Assembly: GCF_003696285.1 (NCBI RefSeq)
Contig: NZ_RFFL01000003.1
Coordinates: 248,001-312,000, forward strand
DNA: 64,000 nucleotides
Direction of reading: 5' to 3'
Source: Stutzerimonas nitrititolerans
GTDB lineage: Bacteria > Pseudomonadota > Gammaproteobacteria > Pseudomonadales > Pseudomonadaceae
A program made the translations under genes and the position numbers. Shown here one piece after another: positions 9,460 through 18,069 of this stretch. Below the pieces are notes generated by a model. That model saw only the letters and a list, made by a program, of their open reading frames with translations. It was not told where the DNA came from and did no database searches. How positions within the stretch are numbered: position 1 is the first letter of the stretch; the number at the start of each line of letters is the position of its first letter.

Positions 9460-10734
9460 CTACAGCAGCGAGATCGGGTAGTTGAAGATCAGACGGTTTT
9501 CGTCGAACTCGTTGCGGCTGAATGAGCTGTCGCGGCGCATGCTGGAGTTGCGCCATTTGATGTTCAGGCTCTTCAGCACGCCGCTTTGCACGGTGTAGGC
9601 CAGTTCGGTTTCACGACCCCATTCCTTGCCATCGTCGATAGTGGCGGTATGGATGTTGTCGCCACTGATGTAGCGGTTCATCAGGGTCAGCCCGGGAATA
9701 CCGAGCCCGGCGAAATCGTAGTCGTGACGCAGTTGCCAGGAGCGCTCCTTGCCGGCGTCGTAGGCGGAGTTGAAGCTGTCGTTGGCCAGCGACGCGCCGC
9801 TGGTGCCATTGACGCGCATCCAGCCGTTGTCGCCGCTCACTTTCTGCAGGCCGACATAGATTGTGTGGGCGCCTGCATGCAGGCCGAACATGCCCGAGTA
9901 GGTCTTGTTGTCCAGTTCGCCCGCCAGGGCACTGCCTTCATCCTTGCCGGTGAAATAGCCGAGGTTGGCGGAGAGCGCCAGGCTTTCGCTCAGCGGATGG
10001 ACGTGCTGGAACTGGACGTAGCTCTGCTGATAGATGTCCTCGAGGCGCGCATGCCAGAGGCCGACCTTGCTTTTCTCGCCGAAGGCATACTCGGCGCCGG
10101 CGAAGTTGAAGCGGTCGGAGGTGGCGGTGATGCCGTTGATGCCGTCCCGGTAGATCATGTCTTCCATGCTGCCATCGTCACGCGGGCTGTTCTGGCGCAT
10201 CTGGCCGCCGTAGAGCGTGAAATTGGTGATTTCCTTCGAGGTGACCATGCCGCCCTGGAAGGTCTGCGTCAGCGAGCGGCCATCGTCCGAGCGCAGCACC
10301 GGCAGCACGATGGGCCATTCGCCTATCCGCAGCTCGGTCTCGGAGAACTTGGCCTTGGCCGCGACTGCCAGCCGCCCGAAGCTGTCGGCGGGAGTGCCGT
10401 CGGTGCCACGTGGGAGCAGGCCGGTGCCGTAGGTGCCGCCACCGCCATCGAGCTTGACGGCGACCATTCCCAGCACATCGACGCCGAAACCGACAGGCCC
10501 CTGCGTGTAACCGGACTGAAGGTTGAAGATGAAGCTCTGCGTCCATTCTTCAGCCTTGCTCTGGCCGTAGAGCGGGTCGACGAAATTGCGGTTGATGTAG
10601 AAGTTGCGCAGGTTGAGCGTTGCGCTGCTGCCGTCGATGAAGCCTGCGGATTCCTGGGCGAGGGCGGGCATGCCAAGCGCCATCGACAGTGTGCCTGCCA
10701 GCACGGAGGCTGAGAGGGGCGTGCGTGGGATCAT
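9460..10734 (-). CDS. OprD-family outer-membrane porin
   Basis: This is a 424-residue precursor of a substrate-specific 18-stranded beta-barrel porin of the OprD/OpdK family. The N-terminus is a Sec signal peptide, with probable cleavage after GMPALA and before QESAGF. The mature part has alternating amphipathic strands and ends in NYPISLL, a hydrophobic C-terminus as expected for barrel insertion. OprD porins import small carboxylates and basic amino acids across the outer membrane. The upstream operator is the same as that of gudD, so uptake of glucarate or galactarate is the likely role. A strong terminator follows the gene. Confidence 0.9.
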   Translation of the reverse strand: MIPRTPLSASVLAGTLSMALGMPALAQESAGFIDGSSATLNLRNFYINRNFVDPLYGQSKAEEWTQSFIFNLQSGYTQGPVGFGVDVLGMVAVKLDGGGGTYGTGLLPRGTDGTPADSFGRLAVAAKAKFSETELRIGEWPIVLPVLRSDDGRSLTQTFQGGMVTSKEITNFTLYGGQMRQNSPRDDGSMEDMIYRDGINGITATSDRFNFAGAEYAFGEKSKVGLWHARLEDIYQQSYVQFQHVHPLSESLALSANLGYFTGKDEGSALAGELDNKTYSGMFGLHAGAHTIYVGLQKVSGDNGWMRVNGTSGASLANDSFNSAYDAGKERSWQLRHDYDFAGLGIPGLTLMNRYISGDNIHTATIDDGKEWGRETELAYTVQSGVLKSLNIKWRNSSMRRDSSFSRNEFDENRLIFNYPISLL

Positions 10735-10831
10735 TGTTGTTGTACTCCCTGGTTCTGGTAGCCGCCACGGCGCATGGGCTGGAACGAGGCGGATGAAGCG
10801 CGACTGCTTGCTACCTGCGCTGTAGTTTAGT

Positions 10832-10859
10832 GTTATCAGTTGTCGTATGACATGAGCGA
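10832..10859 (-). promoter_or_regulatory. Porin promoter with the gudD-type operator
   Basis: The minus strand carries TGTCATACGACAACT within the 16-base spacer of a promoter whose -10 is GATAAC (10837-10832). The operator TTGTCGTATGACAT (10840-10853, plus strand) matches the gudD dyad at 12 of 14 positions. The -10 boxes lie at the same distance and phase from both dyads. The -35 (TCGCTC) is poor, as expected if an activator or high inducer level is needed, or if the -35 is mis-assigned. Confidence 0.6.
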
Positions 10860-11024
10860 TTATCGCTGGGAGTGATGGTTTGTCAATCTCGTTTCAGAAA
10901 GAATTTGAGGTCCGAAGATTATTGGCTTTTGTGTGTAGCCATTGAATTGTGCGGGGTAGAGCAGGAAAGGGTGTGTTGGAAAAAGCAATCCAAAACAATC
11001 ATCAGGTGATGGGATGACGTATCT

Positions 11025-13298
11025 CTAATCGCTCGAATCAGTGACTTGCCACCAGCCGGGCAACAGGCGCCGCACCTGCGGACGGGCGAAGCGATCGTCG
11101 ATCAGGTGCACCACGCCCTGGTCCTCGGTGGTACGGATGACGCGCCCGGCCGCCTGCACCACCTTTTGCAGACCGGGGTAGAGGTAGGTGTAGTCGTAGC
11201 CCTTGCCGAACAAGGCATCCATGCGGATCTTCAGTTGCTCGTTGACCGGATTCATCTGCGGCAGCCCAAGGGTAGCGATGAAGGCGCCGATCAGCCGTTC
11301 GCCGGGCAGATCGATGCCTTCGCCGAACGCTCCGCCCAGTACGGCGAAGCCGATGCCGCGACTGTCGCAGGTGAAGCGCTCCAGAAAGACTGCGCGCTCG
11401 GCTTCGCCCATGCCGCGCGTCTGCTCCCAGAACGGCAGGTCGGGATGCTGTGCGGCCAGCATGGCGCTGACCTGCTGCAGGTAATCGAAACTGCTGAAGA
11501 ATGCCAGGTAGTTGCCCGGGCGCGCCCGGTACTGGCGCGCCAGCAACTGCACCACTGCCTGCAGCGAGGCGCTGCGGTGCTCGTAGCGCGTCGAGATGTG
11601 CCGCGCGAGTCGGACCTGCAATTGCTCGGCGCTGAACGGCGACTGCGCTTCGAGCCATACGTTGTTCACCGGCAAGCCCAGCGTATCGGCGTAGAACTGA
11701 CGTGGGCTGAGCGTTGCGGAGAACAGCACGGCGGTGCGCGCCTGCCGCAAGCGTGGCTCCAGAAAAGGCGCCGGTAGCACGTTGCGAATGCACAGGAGCG
11801 AACCCCGGCCGGCGTTCTGCCGGTGCGCTGACAGCAGGCTGCAATCGAACAGCGAATGTTCGCCGAACAGCTCGGCGATACGGCAGAAGTGCGTCGCCTC
11901 GAAGTAGGCGTTTTGCAGCGCCGGGTCGAGTCCGCTCGGATGCTCGCCGAGGTATTCGGTGATGGCGCTGATGGCCTGCTGCAATGCGAAAATCAATTTG
12001 CCCGGTAATTGCGAATGGACGACATAGGACGTGTTCTGTTCAGCGTGCAGCTCGCGCCAGCAACGCAGAATACGCCGCAGGGACTTCTTCAGAACTTCTG
12101 GAGAAGAGGAAGGCAAGTCCTTGAAATTGCGGAAATCCAGACTGGCGCTGTACATGCTTCGGCCACGCTCCAGCAAATTGTGCGCTTCGTCCACCAGCAC
12201 GCAGATGCGCCACTGGTTGGCCTGCGTCAATCCATGGAGCAGGGCGCTGACGTCGAAGTAGTAGTTGTAATCGCCGATGACCACATCGGCCCAGCGCGCC
12301 ATTTCCTGGCCGAGGTAATAGGGGCAGACCTGATGCTGCAAGGCGATCTCGCGTAACGCGGCCTGGGTCAGATGAGGGCATGACAGTGCGGCCGCGCGAG
12401 CCGCCGGCAAGCGATCGTAGAAGCCCTTCGCCAGCGGACAGGATTCACCGTGGCAGGCTTTATCGGGGTGCTCGCAGGCCTTGTCGCGGGCAACCAGTTC
12501 CAATACCCGCAGCGCAAGTGGCGCATCGCTTGGCGCCAGGCGGCTCAAGGCATCCAGCGCCAGGCGCCGCCCCGGAGTCTTGGCGGTGAGGAAGAACAGC
12601 TTGTCCAGCTTCTGGCCGGGAAAGGCCTTGAGCGGCGGAAAAAGCGTGGCCAGCGTCTTGCCGATGCCGGTAGGCGCCTGGGCCATCAGGTGGGTGCCGG
12701 TACAGACGGCCTTGTACACCGCTTCCGCCAACTGGCGCTGGCCGGCACGGAATTCACGATAGGGGAACCGAAGGGTGTCCAGCGCCTGATCGCGGCAGGC
12801 GCGATGCGCCATTTCCTGCTCGGCCCAGTCGATGAATCGCTCGCACTGCATCTCGAAAAAGGCACGCAGAGATTCGGCCGCGAAGGTCTCGACGATCGCC
12901 GTTTCCTTCTGCGTGACGACGTCGTAGTAAACCAGGGCGATGCTCAGCGATGGCAGGCCGCGGGCCTTGCACAGCAGCCAGCCGTACACCTTCGCCTGCG
13001 CCCAGTGCAATTGACGATGGTTGTCCGGCTGACGGGTGAGGTCGCCCCGGTAGGTCTTGACCTCTTCCAGGCGGTTGGCTGCCGGGTCGTAGCCATCCGC
13101 GCGACCACGTACCTGCAGGTTGCGGTAGTGGCCTTCCAGCGCCACTTCCCGTTCATAGCCTTCGCCACGGCGAGCCGCGACCTGCCCATGGCCGGCGATA
13201 CCTTCCTGCGCGGTGGGCGAGGGGGTGAAACGCAGGTCCAGATCGCCCTGCTTGGCGGTGAACTCGCAGAGCGCGCGAACGGCGACCCGATAGCTCAC
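11025..13298 (-). CDS. XPD/DinG-like Fe-S helicase with N-terminal nuclease domain
   Basis: This is a superfamily 2 helicase of about 757 residues. It has an N-terminal PD-(D/E)XK-type region (RGRADGYDP...LEEVKTYRGD, about residues 63-85), then Walker A APTGIGKT (about 209-216), a Cys-rich insert (CEHPDKACHGESC and a later CPYY) that should hold a 4Fe-4S cluster, the Walker B/DEAH box VLVDEAHNLLERG, and C-terminal helicase motifs ending at QAAGRVIRT. This is the layout of Rad3/XPD-like 5'-3' DNA helicases. GTG at 13298 overlaps the FAN1 stop by four bases and is preferred; an ATG at 13316 is the alternative. It is translationally coupled to FAN1 and so shares its SOS promoter, suggesting joint action in crosslink or fork repair. 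Confidence 0.88.
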   Translation of the reverse strand: MSYRVAVRALCEFTAKQGDLDLRFTPSPTAQEGIAGHGQVAARRGEGYEREVALEGHYRNLQVRGRADGYDPAANRLEEVKTYRGDLTRQPDNHRQLHWAQAKVYGWLLCKARGLPSLSIALVYYDVVTQKETAIVETFAAESLRAFFEMQCERFIDWAEQEMAHRACRDQALDTLRFPYREFRAGQRQLAEAVYKAVCTGTHLMAQAPTGIGKTLATLFPPLKAFPGQKLDKLFFLTAKTPGRRLALDALSRLAPSDAPLALRVLELVARDKACEHPDKACHGESCPLAKGFYDRLPAARAAALSCPHLTQAALREIALQHQVCPYYLGQEMARWADVVIGDYNYYFDVSALLHGLTQANQWRICVLVDEAHNLLERGRSMYSASLDFRNFKDLPSSSPEVLKKSLRRILRCWRELHAEQNTSYVVHSQLPGKLIFALQQAISAITEYLGEHPSGLDPALQNAYFEATHFCRIAELFGEHSLFDCSLLSAHRQNAGRGSLLCIRNVLPAPFLEPRLRQARTAVLFSATLSPRQFYADTLGLPVNNVWLEAQSPFSAEQLQVRLARHISTRYEHRSASLQAVVQLLARQYRARPGNYLAFFSSFDYLQQVSAMLAAQHPDLPFWEQTRGMGEAERAVFLERFTCDSRGIGFAVLGGAFGEGIDLPGERLIGAFIATLGLPQMNPVNEQLKIRMDALFGKGYDYTYLYPGLQKVVQAAGRVIRTTEDQGVVHLIDDRFARPQVRRLLPGWWQVTDSSD

Positions 13299-14941
13299 GG
13301 CGACGCCCCGGCCCATTGCACGTAGCAGACCGCCACCGGAATTTCGTGCCGGCGGGCATGGGCGAGCCAGCGCTTCTGGTTATCCTGCAGGCGATCGCCC
13401 GGTCCCTTCACCTCGATCATTCGATAGCGTCGCTCGCATGGCCAGAACTGGATCAGGTCCGGCAGACCGCTGCGGTGGTTGGGTACATCCAGCAGGATAC
13501 GTCTGAAGCAGGCATCGAGGTGGGTTGCGGGCAGGCAGTCCAGCGCGAGCTCCAGCAGCGTTTCGTCGAGCAGCGTCCAGCTGACGAACTGGGACTGGAT
13601 GCCGAATTTCTCGCGGTAGCGCCGGCGGATGCGCTCGCCGTAGCTGCCATCCTGAAGTGATTGCAGACAGGCTTCGAAGGCTTCGGCGCGGCGTGAATAG
13701 AAATCCGCACGTGCCAGATCGGCCGGCGCGGCGTGAAAGGGATGAAAGAAGGCGCCCGGCAGTGGCGCGAAGATGGCTTCCCAGCAAAGCAGGCCGAGCA
13801 GCGAATTGAGCAGGGTGTTTTCCACGTAGAAGACCGGCGCATCGGCGCAGCTCAGATGCTCGAGCACGACCTGTTCGACGCAGATACCCAATGTCGGCTG
13901 GGGCAGCTGCAGATTGATGCGTTCCACCTCTGCCGCCGGCTCGCGACGTGGTGGTGTCTGCCCCAGGCTGCGACGCAGCCGCGGCAGCATGCGCTGCACC
14001 TGCTGAGCCTCGGCTTCGCTTTTCGGTGCGGCCAGGGCGAGCAATGCCAGCTGCAACGCCGCCTCGGTCTCGCCACCGAGTTCCAGCACCCGGATATGGC
14101 GCTGGCGCGCACCGGGATAGCGAATGCCGGCATACAACCCCAGGGCCCGGCGCAGTTCACCGTCGCGCTCGTACTGCCGGGCCACGCTCAGCAACAGCTT
14201 GCCGCGACGGTTCTCCAGCCATTCGTTGGGGTACGCAGAAGGGGGAATCTGGGCCAGCACTTCGTCCAGCGAATCTCCCGCCTCGAAGCGCTCGCGGCAG
14301 CGATGCAGGCGCAGGTAGGCGTCGACGTCCTCGCGGCTGGCGAACGCGCGGGAGGTAGGCGCGAACGCCACCTGCTCGTAGCGGTAGATGCCCAGGTCGG
14401 CCAGCACGAACTCGCTCCAGTCCTGGTGGATGTTGCCGAAGAACATCAGCCGCAGCCGCTCGCACAGCGGGTCTATGCGCAGCTCGAACACCTCGTCGTC
14501 CAGCGCTGGGTGCCATTGCGCGAGCGGGCGCGGGTCGTGCTGTCCGTCAGCCATGGCTCCGAGCAGCTCGGCCTTGCGTACACCGGAGGCAGCGGTCAGG
14601 CCCAGTGCGAGGATGCATTCGTCCTTTTTCAGCAGGCCGAACAGCTGGGAGATATCCAGTAACGGGGCGGCGTCCACCCAACCTAGCGCGACGAGCGCCC
14701 GAGCCGCTGCCCGAGGGCAGCCGATTTCGGCATAGCGCAACTTGCTGGCACGGAACAGCTGGCCCTTGCGCATGATCATGCGCACCAGCAGCGCCCGCGA
14801 GGCCTGGGGAAGCTGCCCGAAACGGTCGATGAAGCCGCGCTCTTCGTCGTCCAGCAGGTCGCCGTGATGCAGGCCCACCCAGGCCAGCACCTGCTGAAAG
14901 TTGTCGAGGTAGTAGAAGGGGTTTTCCAGCGGCTGGCGCAT
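13295..14941 (-). CDS. FAN1-type VRR-NUC structure-specific nuclease
   Basis: This is a 548-residue protein matching the length and layout of bacterial FAN1. It has a helical N-terminal DNA-binding part (NPFYYLDNFQQVL onward), a central helical TPR-like region, and a C-terminal VRR-NUC domain (about residues 490-548) with the PD-(D/E)XK residues in GLPDLIQFW and MIEVKGPGDRLQDNQ. FAN1 cleaves 5' flaps near branched DNA and removes interstrand crosslinks; a Pseudomonas aeruginosa homologue has been studied structurally. The ATG at 14941 is chosen because similarity begins there and the LexA box is 34 bases upstream; the frame is open to 15091. It is the first gene of a two-gene operon with the helicase. 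Confidence 0.9.
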   Translation of the reverse strand: MRQPLENPFYYLDNFQQVLAWVGLHHGDLLDDEERGFIDRFGQLPQASRALLVRMIMRKGQLFRASKLRYAEIGCPRAAARALVALGWVDAAPLLDISQLFGLLKKDECILALGLTAASGVRKAELLGAMADGQHDPRPLAQWHPALDDEVFELRIDPLCERLRLMFFGNIHQDWSEFVLADLGIYRYEQVAFAPTSRAFASREDVDAYLRLHRCRERFEAGDSLDEVLAQIPPSAYPNEWLENRRGKLLLSVARQYERDGELRRALGLYAGIRYPGARQRHIRVLELGGETEAALQLALLALAAPKSEAEAQQVQRMLPRLRRSLGQTPPRREPAAEVERINLQLPQPTLGICVEQVVLEHLSCADAPVFYVENTLLNSLLGLLCWEAIFAPLPGAFFHPFHAAPADLARADFYSRRAEAFEACLQSLQDGSYGERIRRRYREKFGIQSQFVSWTLLDETLLELALDCLPATHLDACFRRILLDVPNHRSGLPDLIQFWPCERRYRMIEVKGPGDRLQDNQKRWLAHARRHEIPVAVCYVQWAGASP

Positions 14942-14974
14942 CGAACGTCCGGTTCGGTAGAGCGGTCTCGGAGA

Positions 14975-15009
14975 CTGTGTATTTATACAGTTTGCCGTCA
15001 GGTTGGCAA
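14975..15009 (-). promoter_or_regulatory. SOS promoter with canonical LexA box for FAN1-helicase
   Basis: On the minus strand, TTGCCA (15009-15004) and TATAAA (14987-14982) form a good -35/-10 pair with a 16-base spacer. The LexA box CTGTATAAATACACAG (14990-14975) covers the -10. It matches the gammaproteobacterial CTGT-N8-ACAG consensus with an AT-rich core. Repression by the main LexA and induction by DNA damage follow from this placement. Confidence 0.88.
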
Positions 15010-15047
15010 CGACTGGACGATCAGTGGCGCAGAGCAGCCAGCGATTC

Positions 15048-15515
15048 TCACAAAGCCTGGTTCTGTCCCGATTCCGGCTCCAGCACCGCAATGGTCTGGT
15101 CGCTGTTCCTGTACGACACCAGTGCGGCGAGCCAGCCTTGCAGTACGGGTGATCGATTCTTCTGGCTGCGCATCGCGCTGACGATGATTTCCCGGGCGAT
15201 CACCACCATCGCCCCTTTGCTGCCCAGGAAGTGCCAGTTGAACCAGCCATCGCCATAGGTGAGCGGCGTCTTCTGCCCGGGTGCGAGGGGGATGTAGACC
15301 TTCACCGACAGATCGAACAGCACCTCCGGTTTGGAGATGATCAGCAACTTGACGTCCGCCACCTTGCTCAACCAGTAGCGATGATCGAAACGGCTGCCAG
15401 TCAGTGCCGCCGACTGGCTCAGGGCATCGTTGATCAGCGCTCTGTTATCGATGAGTTGCACGGCAAAGGCTTCCGTTTGCAGAGGGTGATACCGGCGTTT
15501 CGAGCATTGCTTCAT
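15048..15515 (-). CDS. Hypothetical protein of 155 residues
   Basis: I do not recognise this protein. The frame has the G/C-rich third positions of its neighbours and lacks the odd composition of shadow frames, so it is probably real. It starts MKQCSKRRYHPLQ, has no signal peptide or membrane segment, and reads as an alpha/beta globular domain (VKLLIISKPEVLFDLSV, then a Gly/Trp-rich GDGWFNWHFLG). It lies between lacI and FAN1 on the same strand. Its stop is about 40 bases upstream of the FAN1 promoter, so it is probably not part of the SOS operon. The start could lie slightly elsewhere. Confidence 0.55.
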   Translation of the reverse strand: MKQCSKRRYHPLQTEAFAVQLIDNRALINDALSQSAALTGSRFDHRYWLSKVADVKLLIISKPEVLFDLSVKVYIPLAPGQKTPLTYGDGWFNWHFLGSKGAMVVIAREIIVSAMRSQKNRSPVLQGWLAALVSYRNSDQTIAVLEPESGQNQAL

Positions 15516-15701
15516 GCGAAGCCGCGACGAGACCGGCGACAGACCGCGAAGTCGGGACGTTCGCCCACTTCGCCTGGCATCCGGGTTATCGGTCCGTTGG
15601 CGCTTATGTTTAACGCCGGGCGACGGAATGTCCGTTGGGAGCTGGAGAGGCCGGCGCGAATCGGATCCTTCAGAGGGCGTCCACGAAGCAGCGAGCGAAG
15701 A

Positions 15702-16715
15702 TCAGGCAGGGCATCGGGGCGCCGCCGCCGTGCTGCCGCGCACCACCAGGCTGTACGGCAGAATCAGGTGAGGGGTATCGAGCGGGCGCTGTTCGAACTG
15801 TGCCACCAGCATCTCGACCGCGTGCCTTCCGAATGCCTCGGCGGGCTGTGCGATGGTCGTCAGCGGTGGGTCGCAGAATGCGGCGAAGGGGATGTCATCG
15901 AACCCGGCGACCGATACGTCCTGGGGGACGCGAAAACCGCCCTGACGGATGCGCTGGATGGCACCGATCGCCATCTCGTCGTTCTCGCAGAAAATCGCCG
16001 TGGGTCGATCCGCACAGCGCATGAGCAGGCCGGCAGCTTCGTAGCCGGCCTGCAGTGTGAAATTGCCGCGGCACAGCAGCTCGGGGTCGGGGGCGATGCC
16101 TGCTTCCCTCAGGGCATCTTCGTAGCCGGCGATGCGCTCGCGCGTCAGCGGGCTGCCTTGTGGGCCCTTGATCAGGCCGATGCGACGATGGCCCAGTGCG
16201 AGCAAGTGTTCAGTCATCGCGCGGGCCGCGGCGCGGTTGTCCAGGCGAACGCTGGGGCAGGGTGGCGCATCGAGCACTTCGCAGGCGTTGACCATCGGTG
16301 GCAGGCTGTCGCCGTGACGACAGGTTTCGCCGAAAGGATTGAAGGCGCGAAGCTGGATCACGCCATCTGCCTGGTGGGCGTGAACCAGTTCGGCATAAGC
16401 GGTCTCGACTTCTTCGCGCCCCCAGGTATCGCACAGCAGTACGCGGTAGTTGAACGATTGCGCGGCCTCTTGTATGCCGCTGATGACGCGGGCGAAGAAC
16501 ACATTGGCAATCACAGGGACCAGCACCACGAGGTTGCGTGTTTTGCGCGAGCGGAACTGCACGGCCATCAGATTCGGGCGATAGCCGGCCTGTTCGACTG
16601 CCGAGTGCACCCGGTCGCGGGTCTGCGGAGAAACCCTTTCGGGCGTCTTCAATGTGCGTGAGACGGTCGCGACGGATACTCCGGCCAGTTCGGCCACCTT
16701 GCGAATGTTCGGCAT
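15702..16715 (-). CDS. LacI-family transcriptional regulator
   Basis: This is a 337-residue repressor with an N-terminal LacI helix-turn-helix and hinge (IRKVAELAGVSVATVSRTL, then PNLMAVQFRSRKT) and a periplasmic-binding-protein-like effector domain. It is divergent from the Gfo/Idh-TIM barrel-MFS operon. A 24-base perfect palindrome centred on CCGG lies before that operon, as expected for the cognate operator. Regulation of the divergent operon in response to its sugar, or a derivative, is a strong inference. The ligand cannot be read from the sequence. Confidence 0.92.
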   Translation of the reverse strand: MPNIRKVAELAGVSVATVSRTLKTPERVSPQTRDRVHSAVEQAGYRPNLMAVQFRSRKTRNLVVLVPVIANVFFARVISGIQEAAQSFNYRVLLCDTWGREEVETAYAELVHAHQADGVIQLRAFNPFGETCRHGDSLPPMVNACEVLDAPPCPSVRLDNRAAARAMTEHLLALGHRRIGLIKGPQGSPLTRERIAGYEDALREAGIAPDPELLCRGNFTLQAGYEAAGLLMRCADRPTAIFCENDEMAIGAIQRIRQGGFRVPQDVSVAGFDDIPFAAFCDPPLTTIAQPAEAFGRHAVEMLVAQFEQRPLDTPHLILPYSLVVRGSTAAAPRCPA

Positions 16716-16812
16716 AACCCCTCGATGGTCGTTGCTGGCCCAATCGGCTCAGCCCGCAGCGTAACGCAGCGACGTCACCGCGGTCGCTCGCTTGTTGCGT
16801 CCTATTCCAGCT

Positions 16813-16868
16813 TGACAGTGACGGCTTTGCTGCTAGCGTCTGATGCAATGTAACCGGTTACATTGCAA
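16813..16868 (+). promoter_or_regulatory. Promoter and LacI operator of the carbohydrate operon
   Basis: A consensus -35 TTGACA (16813-16818) and a weaker -10 TAGCGT (16835-16840) are 16 bases apart. Immediately downstream, 16845-16868 is a perfect 24-base palindrome whose core is TGTAACCGGTTACA, with a central CCGG typical of LacI-family sites. It would cover the transcription start and block elongation or open-complex formation. Confidence 0.85.
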
Positions 16869-16899
16869 GTGATCAAATCTCGAGAACTGGAGCAAAGGC

Positions 16900-18060
16900 A
16901 TGGATTCAACCGGTCAATCGAAGGTTCGGGTGGGTATGGTCGGTGGCGGTGACGGAGCGTTCATCGGCGAGGTGCACCGACAGGCGATGCGCCTCGATGG
17001 CCTTATCGAGTTGGTCTGCGGTGCCTTCAGCCGCGACCCTGGCAACAACAACCGCAGTGGTGCGGTTCTGCATCTCGAACCGGGGCGTTGTTATGACGCC
17101 TGGGAGACGCTGCTGGCGGCCGAGCAGGCGCGCCCGATGGATCAGCGCATGGAGCTGCTGGCCATCGTGACGCCCAACCATCTGCATGCGCCCATTGCCG
17201 AGGCGGCCTTGCGTGCCGGCTTCCATGTGTTTTCCGAGAAGCCGGCAGCACTGTCGCTGGCTGACATGCAGGCGCTTGCCGCCACCCAGGCCGACAGTGG
17301 CCGACTGTATGGGCTGGCGCATACCTACCAGGGATATCCGATGGTCTGGCAGGCGCGGCATATGGTGCAGACCGGCACGCTCGGTCGACTGCGCAAGATA
17401 TTCGTCGAGTATCCGCAGGGCTGGCTGAGCGAAGACCTGGCGGGGCAGGGCAACAAGCAGGCGACCTGGCGCGACGAGCCAGCCAAGGCAGGACCGAGTG
17501 GGTGCATGGGCGACATCGGCATTCACGCGTTCAACCTGGCCGAGTTTGTCAGCGGCCAGCGCATCGAGCGACTGTGCGCGGATCTTGGCGTGCATGTCGC
17601 GGGACGGCAGCTCGACGATGACGGTGCCGTGCTGTTCCGGACCGACGGTGGCGCCAGCGGCGTACTCGTCGCCAGCCAGGTCTGCACCGGCGAAGAGAAC
17701 GGCCTGACGCTGCGCCTGTACGGCGAGCGCGGCGGACTCGACTGGCGTCAGGAGGAGCCGAACAGCCTGGTTCACCGGCCGCTTGGCGAGGCGTTACGGG
17801 TGCTGCGGGCCGGAGTCGACCAGCGTTGGCTGTGCGATGAGGCGCTTCGGCGTCTGCGCCTGCCCGCCGGGCATCCCGAGGGGTATCTCGAAGCGATGGC
17901 CAATCTCTATACCGACTTCGCCACGTCCATCCGCCTGGGGCGCACGCCCGAAGTGCCGGGTGTCGCTGCCGGTCTGCGCGGCATGGCCTTCATCGAGACG
18001 GTCGTTGCCAGCCATCACGGCGCCAACAAGTGGACGACGCTGGCCGTTACCGAACGATAG
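16900..18060 (+). CDS. Gfo/Idh/MocA-family oxidoreductase
   Basis: This is a 386-residue NAD(P)-dependent sugar dehydrogenase. The N-terminal Rossmann segment VGMVGGGDGAFIGEVHR binds the cofactor, and the family lysine motif is FSEKPAALS. The C-terminal domain (GDIGIHAFNLAEFVSG) carries the catalytic His region. Enzymes of this family oxidise or epimerise sugars and inositols, often through 3-keto intermediates. The gene follows the LacI operator with GGAG before the ATG. Ten bases later comes an isomerase-like protein and then a transporter, so it is probably the first catalytic step for the imported sugar. The exact substrate is not recognisable. Confidence 0.88.
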   Translation: MDSTGQSKVRVGMVGGGDGAFIGEVHRQAMRLDGLIELVCGAFSRDPGNNNRSGAVLHLEPGRCYDAWETLLAAEQARPMDQRMELLAIVTPNHLHAPIAEAALRAGFHVFSEKPAALSLADMQALAATQADSGRLYGLAHTYQGYPMVWQARHMVQTGTLGRLRKIFVEYPQGWLSEDLAGQGNKQATWRDEPAKAGPSGCMGDIGIHAFNLAEFVSGQRIERLCADLGVHVAGRQLDDDGAVLFRTDGGASGVLVASQVCTGEENGLTLRLYGERGGLDWRQEEPNSLVHRPLGEALRVLRAGVDQRWLCDEALRRLRLPAGHPEGYLEAMANLYTDFATSIRLGRTPEVPGVAAGLRGMAFIETVVASHHGANKWTTLAVTER

Positions 18061-18069
18061 GAGCCCAAG

